Source: Ligaoa zhengdingensis (lineage in GTDB: Bacteria > Bacillota > Clostridia > Oscillospirales > Ruminococcaceae). From it: a stretch of DNA of 64,000 nucleotides. How positions within the stretch are numbered: the first letter of the stretch is position 1; each line of letters starts with the position of its first letter. The translations under genes and the position numbers were made by a program. The stretch spans positions 310,001 to 374,000 of the forward strand of contig NZ_JACRST010000001.1 in assembly GCF_014384885.1 (NCBI RefSeq), read 5' to 3'. Under the pieces are notes generated by a model. It saw only the letters and a list, made by a program, of their open reading frames with translations. It was not told the origin of the DNA and ran no database searches. Positions 37,378-46,587 of this stretch are shown one piece after another.

Positions 37378-38825
37378 ACCCGCTCCCCTCCTTTCCGGGC
37401 ATCCTGTTCAAAGGCGTAGGCCGCGCGGTAGAGGCGCGGCTCGGAAAACGCCTTGCCGATCAACTGCATCCCGATGGGCATCCCGTCGCGGTCGCATCCG
37501 CACGGCAAACTGAGCGAAGGCACCCCAGCGATGTTGATGGGCACGGTGTACACGTCGCCCATATACATCTCCAGCGGGCTGTGGGACTTCTCTCCGATCT
37601 TGTAGGCCACAGTGGGGGCCACCGGTGAAAGGATGAAGTCACAGGTGCTGAAGATGCGCTCGAAATCCCGCACGATCAGGGTGCGCACCTGCAGCGCCTT
37701 CTTATAATAAGCGTCGTAGTAGCCGGACGAGAGGGCGAACGAACCGAGCATGATGCGGCGCTTGACCTCGGGGCCGAAGCCCTCGCTGCGGGAATTTTTG
37801 TACAGCTCGTCCACGCTGCCGTAATGTTCGGCGCGGTAACCGTACTTCACGCCGTCGAACCGTGCCAGGTTGGAGGACGCCTCTGCGCTGGAGAGGATGT
37901 AGTAGGCGGGCAGCGCTGCGCTGATGGTGGGCATCGAGGTTTCGACGATCTGCGCGCCCATCGCTTCAAACCGCTTGGCGGCGGCGAGAATCGCATCTTT
38001 TATTTCAGGCGAGAGCCCCTCGGTGAAGTATTCGTGCGGCAAGGCCACCTTCATCCCCTGCACCCCTTGCCCGAGTTCCGCGGAGAAATCGCCGTACTCG
38101 CGGTCAACCGAGGTGGAATCGCGGCGGTCATGCCCGGCGATGGCCGACAGCACCAGCGCGTTGTCGCGCACATCCCTGGTGAGCGGCCCGATCTGGTCGA
38201 GCGACGAGGCGAACGCCACCAGCCCGTAGCGCGACACCATGCCGTAGGTGGGTTTCATCCCCACCACGCCGCAGAAAGCCGCGGGCTGCCGGATGGAACC
38301 GCCCGTATCCGACCCGAGCGCAAATGCAGCTTCGTTTGCCGCCACAGCCGCCGCGCTGCCGCCGCTGCTGCCGCCCGGCACCCGGTCGAGGCCGCGCGGG
38401 TTGCGGGTGGTCTTGTAATAGCTGTTCTCGGTGGTGGAGCCCATCGCAAATTCGTCCATATTGCACTTGCCCAACATCACCGTATCCGCCAGCTTCTCCA
38501 TCACGGTCGCGCTGTAGGGCGGCACGAAGTTACCCAGCATTTTGGAGGCGCAGGTGGTCAGCGTCCCCTTGGTGCAGATGTTGTCCTTGATTCCGGCCGG
38601 GACGCCTGCCAGCGGCGGCAGCGCCTCCCCGGCGATGCGCCGCGCGTCGATCGCCTCGGCCTGCTTCATCGCCTGCTCGGCGGTCACGGTGAGATAGGCC
38701 CCGATCTCGCCGTCCTTTGTTTCGATCCGATCGAGGTAAGCCCGGGTTGCCTCGGCGGAGGACAGTTCCCCGCTTTGCAGCGCCCGGCTCAGCTCCGATA
38801 CCGTCATCGCGGTGATTTTGCTCAT
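37374..38825 (-). CDS. gatA: Asp-tRNA(Asn)/Glu-tRNA(Gln) amidotransferase subunit A
   Basis: Amidase subunit of GatCAB (483 residues) that releases ammonia from glutamine. The Ser-cisSer-Lys triad is visible: Lys in AGIKDNIC, cis-Ser in VPGGSSGGSAAAVAA, and nucleophile Ser in GSDTGGSIRQPAAF. The start is the ATG at 38825 with GGGAGG upstream; the longer frame to 38957 is inside the AspRS-GatC gene. It follows that gene by 22 bases. Confidence 0.97.
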   Translation of the reverse strand: MSKITAMTVSELSRALQSGELSSAEATRAYLDRIETKDGEIGAYLTVTAEQAMKQAEAIDARRIAGEALPPLAGVPAGIKDNICTKGTLTTCASKMLGNFVPPYSATVMEKLADTVMLGKCNMDEFAMGSTTENSYYKTTRNPRGLDRVPGGSSGGSAAAVAANEAAFALGSDTGGSIRQPAAFCGVVGMKPTYGMVSRYGLVAFASSLDQIGPLTRDVRDNALVLSAIAGHDRRDSTSVDREYGDFSAELGQGVQGMKVALPHEYFTEGLSPEIKDAILAAAKRFEAMGAQIVETSMPTISAALPAYYILSSAEASSNLARFDGVKYGYRAEHYGSVDELYKNSRSEGFGPEVKRRIMLGSFALSSGYYDAYYKKALQVRTLIVRDFERIFSTCDFILSPVAPTVAYKIGEKSHSPLEMYMGDVYTVPINIAGVPSLSLPCGCDRDGMPIGMQLIGKAFSEPRLYRAAYAFEQDARKGGERV

Positions 38826-38847
38826 ATCTGATTCCTCCCGTTCCATC

Positions 38848-40938
38848 TCATTCCACAACGCGCGGCACATAAATGTAGCCGTCCTCGACGCTCGGGGTGT
38901 TGGCCAGCAGCTCGTCCCGGCCAAAGCTCGGGACCGGACGGTCGTCGCGCCATACATTTTTCATCGGCAGCACATGCGCGGTAACCGGCACGTCGCCGGC
39001 GTCGATCTCGCTCAACTGGTTGGCAAAGCCGATGATCGCGGCCATCTCCTCGCGCATTTTCTCCTTCTCCTCAAGGGTGAGGGTCAGGCGGGAAAGGTTC
39101 GCCACATTGTCCACATCGATCTCAGCCGTCCGCCCTCTCTTGGCCGCCCGGCGCTGCTCCTGGCCGCGCTTGCCGCCCTCGCCGGTGACGATGCCCAAAA
39201 TTTCGAGCTGGGCGTCGTCCACCACGTCCGGCGCGCTGGTCATCGGGCAGGAGGCATCTTTCATTTTCGGGAACGCGATCACCTCGCGCAGCGAATCAGC
39301 CCCCAGCATCTGCATCACCAGCCGGTCCAGGCCGAACGCAAAGCCGCCGTGCGGCGGGGTGCCGTAGCGGAACGCGTTGACCAGGAACCCAAAGCGTTCC
39401 TCGATCTGTTCCTCCGAGAAGCCGAGCGCCTCAAACATCTGCTGCTGCACCTCCTGCTGGTAGATGCGCATACTGCCGCTGCCCAGCTCGATGCCGTTGA
39501 GCACCACGTCGTAGGCCTGCGCCCGCACGCGACCCGGGTCGGAAAACAGATACTGCAAATCCTCCGGATAGGGCATGGTGAAGGGGTGATGGGTGGATAC
39601 CCAGCGCTTCTCCTCCTCCGAATATTCAAACTGCGGGAAATCAGTGACAAACAGGAAGCGGAAGTCGTCCCTGCGGCGCAGCCCCAGCAGGTCGCCCAGG
39701 TCGAGACGCAGGCCGCCCAGCGTGCGGCGCACGGTGGCGAGCTGATCCGCGCAGAACAGGATGAAGTCGCCCGGCTTGGCGTCCACCGCGGCGAAGATTT
39801 CCTCCAACTCCCGCTGCGAGAGGTACTTGGTCAGGATCGAGTAGATCTCCCCATCCGGCTTGTAGGCGATCCAGGCCATGCCCTTGGCCCCGTAGCCCAC
39901 CGCTTTGGCGGTGAGCTCCTCGATGGCGGTGCGGGTGAAATCGGCGCAGCCTTTGACGTTGATGGCGCGCACCACCCCGCCCTTGTCTGCGACGCCGCGG
40001 AACACCGAGAAGCCGCAGCGGGCTGCAATTTTGGTGATATCGACGATCGGCAGGCCGAACCGCAGGTCGGGTTTGTCGCTGCCGTAGGTGTCCATCGCCT
40101 CATGCCAGCTCAGCCGCGGGAAGGGCTGATCGAAGGTGATCCCCAGCACCGTTTGGAACAGGTGGCGAAACAGCCGTTCGAGGTGCTGCAGGATGTCCTC
40201 CTGCTCGACGAAGGAGAGCTCCATATCCACCTGGGTGAACTCCGGCTGACGGTCGGCGCGCAGATCCTCATCGCGGAAGCAGCGGGCCACCTGGTAGTAT
40301 TTATCGACACCGCCCACCATGAGCAGTTGTTTAAAAATTTGCGGCGACTGGGGAAGCGCATAGAACGAACCGGGGTGCACCCGGCTGGGCACCAGATAGT
40401 CGCGCGCGCCTTCGGGGGTGGATTTGCAGAGCATGGGGGTTTCCACCTCGATGAAGCCGTCCGCATCCAGGTAATCCTGCACCGCCTTCTGCACCCGATG
40501 GCGGAATCGGAGGTTCGCGAGCATCTGCGGCCGGCGAATGTCGAGGTAGCGGTATTTGAGGCGGAGCTCCTCGCGCACCGGCGCGCCGTCGTCGATGGCG
40601 AAGGGCAGCGGCTGCGCCTGGGAAAGCAGCGAGAGGCGCTGGGCCTTGAGCTCGATCGCCCCGGTGGCGATACGGGGGTTGTAGGTCTCCTCGCTGCGGT
40701 GGCGCAGAACGCCGCTCACCGCCACCACCGATTCGTTGCGCAGGCCCTCGGCGAGGGCGAAGTCCTCACGGCTGAGGTTGGCCAGATCGAACACCACCTG
40801 TAACGTCCCCTCGCGGTCGCGCAGGTCGATGAAGATGACGCCGCCCATGTCGCGCTTGGTCTGCACCCAGCCCATCACCGTGACGGCCTCCCCCACGTTT
40901 TCCTCCCGGTAGGACCCGCAATAGCCTGTTCTTTTCAT
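38848..40938 (-). CDS. aspS: fused aspartyl-tRNA synthetase / GatC
   Basis: 696-residue fusion. Residues 1-~575 are a complete bacterial class II AspRS: OB-fold anticodon domain (1-110), motif 2 CFRDEDLRADRQPEFTQVDME, the GAD insertion (about 280-420), and motif 3 GTPPHGGFAFGLDRL. A short basic linker (about 575-603) leads to residues 604-696, which are a full GatC (DNVANLSRLTLTLEEKEKM ... SFGRDELLANTPSVEDGYIYVPRVVE). No stop lies between. An in-frame GTG near the GatC start could give some free GatC. This joins the enzyme that makes Asp-tRNA to the amidotransferase that uses Asp-tRNA(Asn). Confidence 0.93.
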   Translation of the reverse strand: MKRTGYCGSYREENVGEAVTVMGWVQTKRDMGGVIFIDLRDREGTLQVVFDLANLSREDFALAEGLRNESVVAVSGVLRHRSEETYNPRIATGAIELKAQRLSLLSQAQPLPFAIDDGAPVREELRLKYRYLDIRRPQMLANLRFRHRVQKAVQDYLDADGFIEVETPMLCKSTPEGARDYLVPSRVHPGSFYALPQSPQIFKQLLMVGGVDKYYQVARCFRDEDLRADRQPEFTQVDMELSFVEQEDILQHLERLFRHLFQTVLGITFDQPFPRLSWHEAMDTYGSDKPDLRFGLPIVDITKIAARCGFSVFRGVADKGGVVRAINVKGCADFTRTAIEELTAKAVGYGAKGMAWIAYKPDGEIYSILTKYLSQRELEEIFAAVDAKPGDFILFCADQLATVRRTLGGLRLDLGDLLGLRRRDDFRFLFVTDFPQFEYSEEEKRWVSTHHPFTMPYPEDLQYLFSDPGRVRAQAYDVVLNGIELGSGSMRIYQQEVQQQMFEALGFSEEQIEERFGFLVNAFRYGTPPHGGFAFGLDRLVMQMLGADSLREVIAFPKMKDASCPMTSAPDVVDDAQLEILGIVTGEGGKRGQEQRRAAKRGRTAEIDVDNVANLSRLTLTLEEKEKMREEMAAIIGFANQLSEIDAGDVPVTAHVLPMKNVWRDDRPVPSFGRDELLANTPSVEDGYIYVPRVVE

Positions 40939-40976
40939 CTTACAAAACCTCCCTTTTTCTCTGTGGCCCGAAGCAA

Positions 40977-41290
40977 CAAAAAAAGCCTTTCGTCCCTTGA
41001 CTATTCAAGGGACGAAAAGCTCTGCTTTCCGCGGTACCACCCAATGTAACCGCTTGCGCGGTTCTCTCACCGGCACAGGCTGCCCTGTGGCGAACCGATG
41101 CCTGCCGGCTGTAACGCGCCGCCGCGGCCAAGTCTACTCGCTCACGCTTTCGGTTGGCAACTCGGGGATGTTCTTCCTCTGGAAATCCGCTCCGACCTCT
41201 CACCCTGCGCCGAATCTCTGTGGCTACCATTCCAGAATACTCTTCCCGTCATCGTTGTTTGCTGTATGACAAATTCATCTTGTGTAATTT
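40977..41290 (-). promoter_or_regulatory. T-box riboswitch ahead of aspS-gatC operon
   Basis: Minus-strand leader of ~310 nt. The T-box sequence GGTGGTACCGCGG is at 41042-41030, followed by a terminator with long arms CTTTTCGTCCCTTGA / TCAAGGGACGAAAG (41020-40984) and a run of seven Ts. Stem I spans about 41270-41120, with AGAGTA near its 5' side. The 3' specifier side reads GGAAGAACATCCCC (41177-41164), in which GAA (41173-41171) and AAC (41172-41170) overlap by two bases. It senses uncharged tRNA and controls read-through into aspS-gatC, gatA and gatB. Confidence 0.9.
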
Positions 41291-41297
41291 TGGCTTT

Positions 41298-41325
41298 ATT
41301 ATACCGCCCGATTTTCGCTTGTCAA
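41298..41325 (-). promoter_or_regulatory. promoter of the T-box/aspS-gatC operon
   Basis: Minus-strand TTGACA (41320-41325) and TATAAT (41298-41303), spacer 16 nt. Confidence 0.85.
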
Positions 41326-41623
41326 GGGCTTTTTGCTGAATTTGAAAAAATATTTTAGCCTTTTCGCTGATTTTCACGCTCTTCTTGTTCGATTTCCTCC
41401 GCCTGGTGCTTGTATTCCGGCCAACATTTGTAATAGACACGATGTATTCCGTTGCCGCCGCCAATGTCGATCTGCTTGCCCTGCGGCCATTCCCATTCTT
41501 CTTATTATTAAAATATAAGGATATTATAATATTATCTTCACAATCCGTCTATCAAACCCACCGAATTTTGATTTATAATCATATTATTCTAGTTTTTCCG
41601 ACAAATTAAGGAGGGATTCCCCC

Positions 41624-43456
41624 ATGCAAGAGCAAAAAACCCCGAAGAAACCCCTGATATACTATTGCATTATTGTGATGTTGATGATGTTCCTGCTCAA
41701 TGCGTTCATCTTCCCGCTGCTGCTCCAGCCGCGCGTCGAGACCACCGACTACGGCACCTTTCTCAACATGGTGGAGGACGGCAAGGTTGCGGAGGTGCAG
41801 ATGGAGGACGATCACATTTATTTCACCGTCCCCGACGAGAAGGGCAAGACGACAGTCTATCAGACCGGTGTATGGCCGAACGACAACACCCTGTGGGAGC
41901 GCCTGCTCAGCCACGACGTCAAATTTAACAACGTGGTGCAGCAAAAAACCTCCCCGCTGGTGTCCTTCCTGGTCAGCTGGATTCTACCGATCGTCATCTT
42001 TACATTGATCGGGCAGCTATTCATGCGCACGATGCAAAAGCGGATGGGCGGCGGCAACGCCATGACCTTCGGCAAGAGCAACGCGAAGATCTATGTGGCG
42101 GCCCAGACCGGCAAAACCTTTGCAGATGTAGCGGGCGAGGACGAGGCCAAGGAGGCGCTGACCGAGATCGTGGATTTCCTGCACAACCCCGCCAAATATG
42201 AGGCGATCGGCGCGGCGATGCCCAAGGGCGCACTGCTGGTGGGCCCTCCGGGAACCGGTAAGACCCTGCTGGCCAAGGCTGTAGCGGGCGAAGCCAACGT
42301 GCCGTTTTTCTCGATCTCCGGCTCGGAATTTGTGGAGATGTTTGTGGGCATGGGTGCGGCCAAGGTGCGCGACCTGTTCAAACAGGCGGGCGAAAAAGCG
42401 CCCTGTATCGTATTCATCGATGAGATCGACACGATCGGCAAAAAGCGCGATTCAGCCGGCATCGGCGGCAACGACGAGCGTGAACAGACCCTCAACCAGC
42501 TGCTCACCGAGATGGACGGCTTTGACGGCAGCAAGGGCGTGGTGATCCTGGCCGCCACCAACCGCCCCGAGACCCTCGACCCCGCGCTGCTTCGCCCCGG
42601 CCGCTTCGACCGGCGCATCCCTGTGGAGCTGCCCGACCTGGCCGGCCGCGAAGCAATCCTGCGGGTACACGCGCAGAAGATCAAGCTGGTGGATACGATC
42701 GACTACAACGCGGTGGCCCGCGCGACCTCGGGCGCCTCGGGCGCTGAGCTCGCCAACATCGTCAACGAGGCTGCCCTGCGCGCTGTGCGCATGGGCCGCG
42801 ACCGGGTGGAACAGGGCGACTTTGAGGAGGCTGTGGAAACCGTTATCGCTGGATATCAGCGCAAGGGCGCGGTCATCTCCCCCAAAGAGAAGCAGATCGT
42901 CGCTTACCACGAGATCGGCCACGCGCTGGTTGCGGCCAAACAGACCGACTCAGCCCCAGTTCACAAAATCACCATCATCCCCCGCACCTCGGGCGCGCTG
43001 GGGTACACCATGCAGGTGGACGACACCGAGCGCAACCTGATGAGCCGCGAGGAGGCGTTCAACAAGATTGCGACCTTCACCGGCGGACGCGCCGCTGAGG
43101 AGCTGATCTTCGGCACCTTTACCTCCGGGGCTGCCAACGACATCGAACAGGCGACCAAGATCGCCCGCTCGATGGTAACGCGGCTGGGTATGAGCAAAAC
43201 CTTCGACATGATGGCGCTTGAAACCCAGCAAAACCAGTACCTGGGCGGCGACACCGCGCTCATCTGCTCGAACGACACCGCAGCCAAGGTGGACGAGGAG
43301 GTGCTTGACCTCATCAAGGCGGCACACGAAAAGGCCATCAACATCCTCAAGGACAACATGGACGCCCTGCATCAACTGGCGCAATATCTGTTGGAAAAGG
43401 AGACAATCACAGGCGATGAATTTATGAAAATCCTCAACGAGATGAACCCGGCGTAG
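41624..43456 (+). CDS. ftsH: ATP-dependent zinc metalloprotease FtsH
   Basis: Membrane-bound AAA+ protease (610 residues). Two N-terminal membrane helices (about 10-30 and 115-135) flank a small outer domain. AAA module: Walker A GPPGTGKT (207-214), Walker [15 protein letters not shown] with [10 protein letters not shown]. Protease site HEIGH (429-433) with a later Asp ligand. AAGGAGGG is upstream. The intergenic region before it (41345-41620) is AT-rich with several possible -10 elements. Monocistronic, with a strong terminator. Confidence 0.97.
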   Translation: MQEQKTPKKPLIYYCIIVMLMMFLLNAFIFPLLLQPRVETTDYGTFLNMVEDGKVAEVQMEDDHIYFTVPDEKGKTTVYQTGVWPNDNTLWERLLSHDVKFNNVVQQKTSPLVSFLVSWILPIVIFTLIGQLFMRTMQKRMGGGNAMTFGKSNAKIYVAAQTGKTFADVAGEDEAKEALTEIVDFLHNPAKYEAIGAAMPKGALLVGPPGTGKTLLAKAVAGEANVPFFSISGSEFVEMFVGMGAAKVRDLFKQAGEKAPCIVFIDEIDTIGKKRDSAGIGGNDEREQTLNQLLTEMDGFDGSKGVVILAATNRPETLDPALLRPGRFDRRIPVELPDLAGREAILRVHAQKIKLVDTIDYNAVARATSGASGAELANIVNEAALRAVRMGRDRVEQGDFEEAVETVIAGYQRKGAVISPKEKQIVAYHEIGHALVAAKQTDSAPVHKITIIPRTSGALGYTMQVDDTERNLMSREEAFNKIATFTGGRAAEELIFGTFTSGAANDIEQATKIARSMVTRLGMSKTFDMMALETQQNQYLGGDTALICSNDTAAKVDEEVLDLIKAAHEKAINILKDNMDALHQLAQYLLEKETITGDEFMKILNEMNPA

Positions 43457-43464
43457 CATAGGGC

Positions 43465-43503
43465 GAGCGCCCCCACTCTTCCAAGTGGGGGCGCTCATTT
43501 TTT
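43465..43503 (+). terminator. terminator of ftsH
   Basis: Stem GAGCGCCCCCACTT / AAGTGGGGGCGCTC then ATTTTTTG. Confidence 0.9.
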
Positions 43504-43504
43504 G

Positions 43505-44293
43505 TTATCCAGCAAAGGGCTCCGCGCAATGTAGATGTTCGGCGAACCGTTCGGCGATGCCGTCGAGGCTGCCCAAACCGCGCAATTCCACACGGGTGCT
43601 GTAACCCGCCCGCTCCAGGACCGATTTCCACGAATCCTCCTCGTCGCCCGCCAGGTCGTTCTTTGCGTGATCCCCGGCCACAATCAGGAAAGGGGCGAGC
43701 ATCACCCGCCGGATTCCACGCTTCTCCAGCCGCTGCATCACATAGTCAAGGCTGGGGAATCCCTCCACCGTGCCCACGTACACCCGCTCGTAACCCAACG
43801 CACGAAAGGTGTTCTCCAATTGGCTGTAAGCCGCATTGGCGAAGTGGTCGGTGCCGTGACCCATCATCACCAAGGCCTCATCTTCTCCGAGTGCGGGAAA
43901 CGACTCCATCACTGTATGGCAGCAGATTTCATAGTCCTCCTGCGCGCTGAGCAGAGGGCGCCCCAGACGGATGCTGGAGAACCGCCCCGCAAAGGCCGAG
44001 AGCTGTGCGCACATCTTGTCGTATTCCAAGCCGTTGAGCACATGGGTGGGTTGGCAGAGCAGCTCGGTATAGCCGCGCTGTGCCAGCTTTTCCAACAACT
44101 GTTCGGGGGTATCCACCGAGACCCCTTGCACCCGCTGCAGCTTGCGAATCACCATGCCGGAGGTGAAGGCGCGGTAAAAATCGCGGTCGGGAAACTCCCG
44201 CCGCAGGCGCTCCTCCACATGCTCAATCGCGCAGAGCGCGTCGGGGTAGGTGGTGCCGAAGCTCACAACAACCAATGCTTTTTGATTCATCAT
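43505..44293 (-). CDS. cbiK: anaerobic sirohydrochlorin/precorrin-2 cobaltochelatase
   Basis: 262-residue class II chelatase of the CbiK type, which puts Co2+ (or possibly Fe2+) into sirohydrochlorin in anaerobic B12 synthesis. Seen: VVSFGTTYPDA at the N-terminus, the metal-ligand region MMGHGTDHFAN, and IVAGDHAKNDLAGDEEDSWKS, which is diagnostic for CbiK. GGAGG lies five bases before the first of two ATGs. No other B12 genes adjoin it, but a uroporphyrinogen-decarboxylase-family gene is upstream on the same strand. Confidence 0.88.
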   Translation of the reverse strand: MMNQKALVVVSFGTTYPDALCAIEHVEERLRREFPDRDFYRAFTSGMVIRKLQRVQGVSVDTPEQLLEKLAQRGYTELLCQPTHVLNGLEYDKMCAQLSAFAGRFSSIRLGRPLLSAQEDYEICCHTVMESFPALGEDEALVMMGHGTDHFANAAYSQLENTFRALGYERVYVGTVEGFPSLDYVMQRLEKRGIRRVMLAPFLIVAGDHAKNDLAGDEEDSWKSVLERAGYSTRVELRGLGSLDGIAERFAEHLHCAEPFAG

Positions 44294-44370
44294 CGTTTCC
44301 TCCATCCATAACTCTGTTGATATTCTACCGTGATCGCGGATATTTGTCCAGTAAAAGCAGCCAATCTGCA

Positions 44371-44412
44371 AAAAAACGCCCCGGCGCGCAGGAGGAGGCG
44401 CGGCCGGGACGT
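44371..44412 (-). terminator. terminator of the UROD-family gene
   Basis: GC-rich stem (CGTCCCGGCC.. / ..GGCCGGGGCG, imperfect) followed on the minus strand by TTTTTTTGC. Confidence 0.75.
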
Positions 44413-44422
44413 AGGCTGGCTG

Positions 44423-45475
44423 TCAGACTTTGATGGGATAGGCGCCGAAATCGCGGGCCGCCTGATAGAATGCCTCTATATTTTCGACCGAGGTGTCCGA
44501 CTGGATGTGGTGCGCCGGGGAGAGGATATATCCGCCGCCGGGCGCGCAGTCGTGGATCAGCTTTTTCACCTCGTTGCGCACATCCTCGGGCGAACCGAAC
44601 GGCATCACCTGCTGCACATCCAAAGTGCCATACATCGTCACCTTACTGCCAAAGCGCTTTTTGAATTCGGCCGGGTTCATCGCCATCGGCTGAATGGGAT
44701 TGAGCACATCCAACCCGATTTCCACCAGGTCGTCCACCACAGCCTGCAGATTGCCGCAGGAGTGATAGCACAGCTTGATGTTGGGGTTGCGCTTCTTGAA
44801 GGCCGCAAACATTTCGGCGTAACGCGGCTTGAAGTGCTCGCGCCACATGTCGGGAGACATCATCATGTTCTGCTGGGTGGCGATATCGTCCCCCAGCCAG
44901 ACCATATCGACGCCCAGGTCGATAAACTGCAGGCCCATTTGCAGGGGATACTGCATCACCTTGTCCAGCAGGGCGATCGCATAGTCCTCCTCCATCGCTA
45001 GGTCCATCATAAAGGTGTCGAGGCCGCGCAGATACCAGGCGGCTTCAAACACGCTGCACTGGCAGGAACCGATGATCCATTTTTCCTTGCCGTAACGCGC
45101 GATCGCGTCTTTGGTTGCCTCGATCACATCGGTCGCCTGGGTCGGATCGGGCATGACATAGTCGTAAATCTTTTGCGGATCTCCCGCAAGCGGGCTCTTG
45201 TAGATCTCGGTGAAATGGCCGGTTTCGTTGCGGATATTTTTCCAGGTGATGCCGTAGGGGCAGACGTATTCCGGGTCGGGCTTATAATAAAAGCTGTTTT
45301 CCAGCCCGGATGCAATTTTCACCATATCGTTGCCCAGTGCAACCCCCAAATCTCCATCGGGATGATATTTTGCGGCCAGCTTCTCGGCCACCTCGGGAAC
45401 ATAGGTCGCACAGACCGGCACACGGTCGGGCTCCTCGTGGTGAATGGTCATCAGCACTCTTTCTTTTGATGTCAT
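44423..45475 (-). CDS. uroporphyrinogen decarboxylase-family methyltransferase-like protein
   Basis: 350-residue TIM-barrel protein of the UROD superfamily, closest in style to the MtaA/CmuA/MtbA methyltransferases that move methyl groups between corrinoid and thiol carriers. A Zn-type pattern is visible: YHSCGN in the middle and GGYILSPAHHIQSDTSVENI near the end, where true HemE has different residues. Its neighbours are CbiK and a divergent AraC regulator, with no adjacent corrinoid protein. Likely methyl or corrinoid chemistry; the substrate is unknown. Confidence 0.85.
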   Translation of the reverse strand: MTSKERVLMTIHHEEPDRVPVCATYVPEVAEKLAAKYHPDGDLGVALGNDMVKIASGLENSFYYKPDPEYVCPYGITWKNIRNETGHFTEIYKSPLAGDPQKIYDYVMPDPTQATDVIEATKDAIARYGKEKWIIGSCQCSVFEAAWYLRGLDTFMMDLAMEEDYAIALLDKVMQYPLQMGLQFIDLGVDMVWLGDDIATQQNMMMSPDMWREHFKPRYAEMFAAFKKRNPNIKLCYHSCGNLQAVVDDLVEIGLDVLNPIQPMAMNPAEFKKRFGSKVTMYGTLDVQQVMPFGSPEDVRNEVKKLIHDCAPGGGYILSPAHHIQSDTSVENIEAFYQAARDFGAYPIKV

Positions 45476-45742
45476 GAGATCATCACTCCATTTCTGTTAC
45501 TTGTTTGGTCTCAGCATACATCATTTCTGGCAAAATGGAAATGCACAAATCGGAAAAAAATATAGAAATCGGAAAAATCGATGTCAAATATATTCAAAAT
45601 TTATTGTGTATTATTTCCTAATTATCCACTTTGACAGCCTCTTTTTGCCAAAATACATCCTGAACGCGGAAAACGCATTGCTTTTTCGCTCTTATTCTGA
45701 TATCTTTAAAATATATAGAATTCAACAAAAGGGGGAAACGGT

Positions 45743-46540
45743 GTGTATTTTGACTTCTGTGTCGGGGAGGGAAGGCTCCCGGCGCCTAGCATCGCGGTGG
45801 ACACCATCTTTTATATCTGCGGCGACACCTCTTATTGCACCCCCCGCAAGCCGGTGACCCCCGGCAAAACCTACTTTGTCTATACCATCCTGGGCAGCGG
45901 GCTTATTCGCTACGACGAGCTCGAATTCACCGTATCGCGCGGGGACTATGTCTTTATGCGGCCCACTGAGAATTTTTCCTACCAATGCGAACAGGATGTG
46001 TGGCATTTCTGGTGGTTTGAATTTCCCGGCCCGCCGCCGTCCTCATTGGGCGAGGGGGACGTTGTCTACAATATCCCTGCCAATGATTTTGTATTGGCGC
46101 TGTTTGAGCAGAGCCTTGCCAATTCCAAAACCGGCCGCTGGGATATCGCTTCAAGCCTGTTTATCTCAGCCGCCACTCTGCTCAACCAGGCCTATCTCTC
46201 CAAGGACAGCTCCAAATACGCCAAAACCGTGCGCTTGGCTGAACAATATATCCGTGAAAACCTGCGCACAGCGACAGTCGCGGAACTCTGCACCTATTTG
46301 CAGATGAATGACCGCACCGTGAGAAATCTGTTTTATCGGACACGGGAAATCTCCCCCAAGCAGTTTATCTGCAACATCCGCCTCGACACCGCGCGGCAGA
46401 TGCTGGAAAACACCATGCTTCCCATCGAGGATATCGCGCAGCAGCTCGGTTTTTCCAGCCAGTTCCACCTCAGCCGCAGCTTTAAAGAGCGCTTTGGCCT
46501 GCCGCCGCTGCGTTACCGAAAATTCTTTCAGCACAACTGA
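45743..46540 (+). CDS. AraC-family transcriptional regulator
   Basis: 265 residues. An N-terminal cupin-like sensing domain (about 15-95) includes YFVYTILGSGLIRYDELEFTVSRGDYVFMRPTENF; two helix-turn-helix motifs occupy the C-terminal 100 residues (TVAELCTYLQMNDRTVRNLFYRTREISPKQFI and IEDIAQQLGFSSQFHLSRSFKERFGLPPLRYRKF). The start is GTG with AAAAGGGGG about seven bases upstream. It is divergent from the UROD-family gene and so is its likely regulator; the AT-rich gap between them (45476-45742) should contain the operator. Confidence 0.9.
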   Translation: MYFDFCVGEGRLPAPSIAVDTIFYICGDTSYCTPRKPVTPGKTYFVYTILGSGLIRYDELEFTVSRGDYVFMRPTENFSYQCEQDVWHFWWFEFPGPPPSSLGEGDVVYNIPANDFVLALFEQSLANSKTGRWDIASSLFISAATLLNQAYLSKDSSKYAKTVRLAEQYIRENLRTATVAELCTYLQMNDRTVRNLFYRTREISPKQFICNIRLDTARQMLENTMLPIEDIAQQLGFSSQFHLSRSFKERFGLPPLRYRKFFQHN

Positions 46541-46587
46541 TAAAGCGAGCCCTTGAAGAAGTTTTCTCCAAGAGCTCGCTTTATCAT
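46539..46587. terminator. bidirectional terminator, AraC gene / mnmM
   Basis: Stem GATAAAGCGAGC / GCTCGCTTTATC with inner CTTGnA/nnCAAG pairing; the mnmM stop codon lies in its right arm. Confidence 0.75.

Noticed and set aside
38812..40803. A 663-codon open frame opposite the AspRS-GatC gene
   Set aside because: Same cause: third-position GC of the real gene removes stops from the opposite strand. No ribosome site and no recognisable motif.
38848..40938. AspRS-GatC fusion as an assembly artefact
   Set aside because: Both domains are complete, the linker is in frame and biased like the rest of the gene, and the order matches a gatC-gatA-gatB operon.
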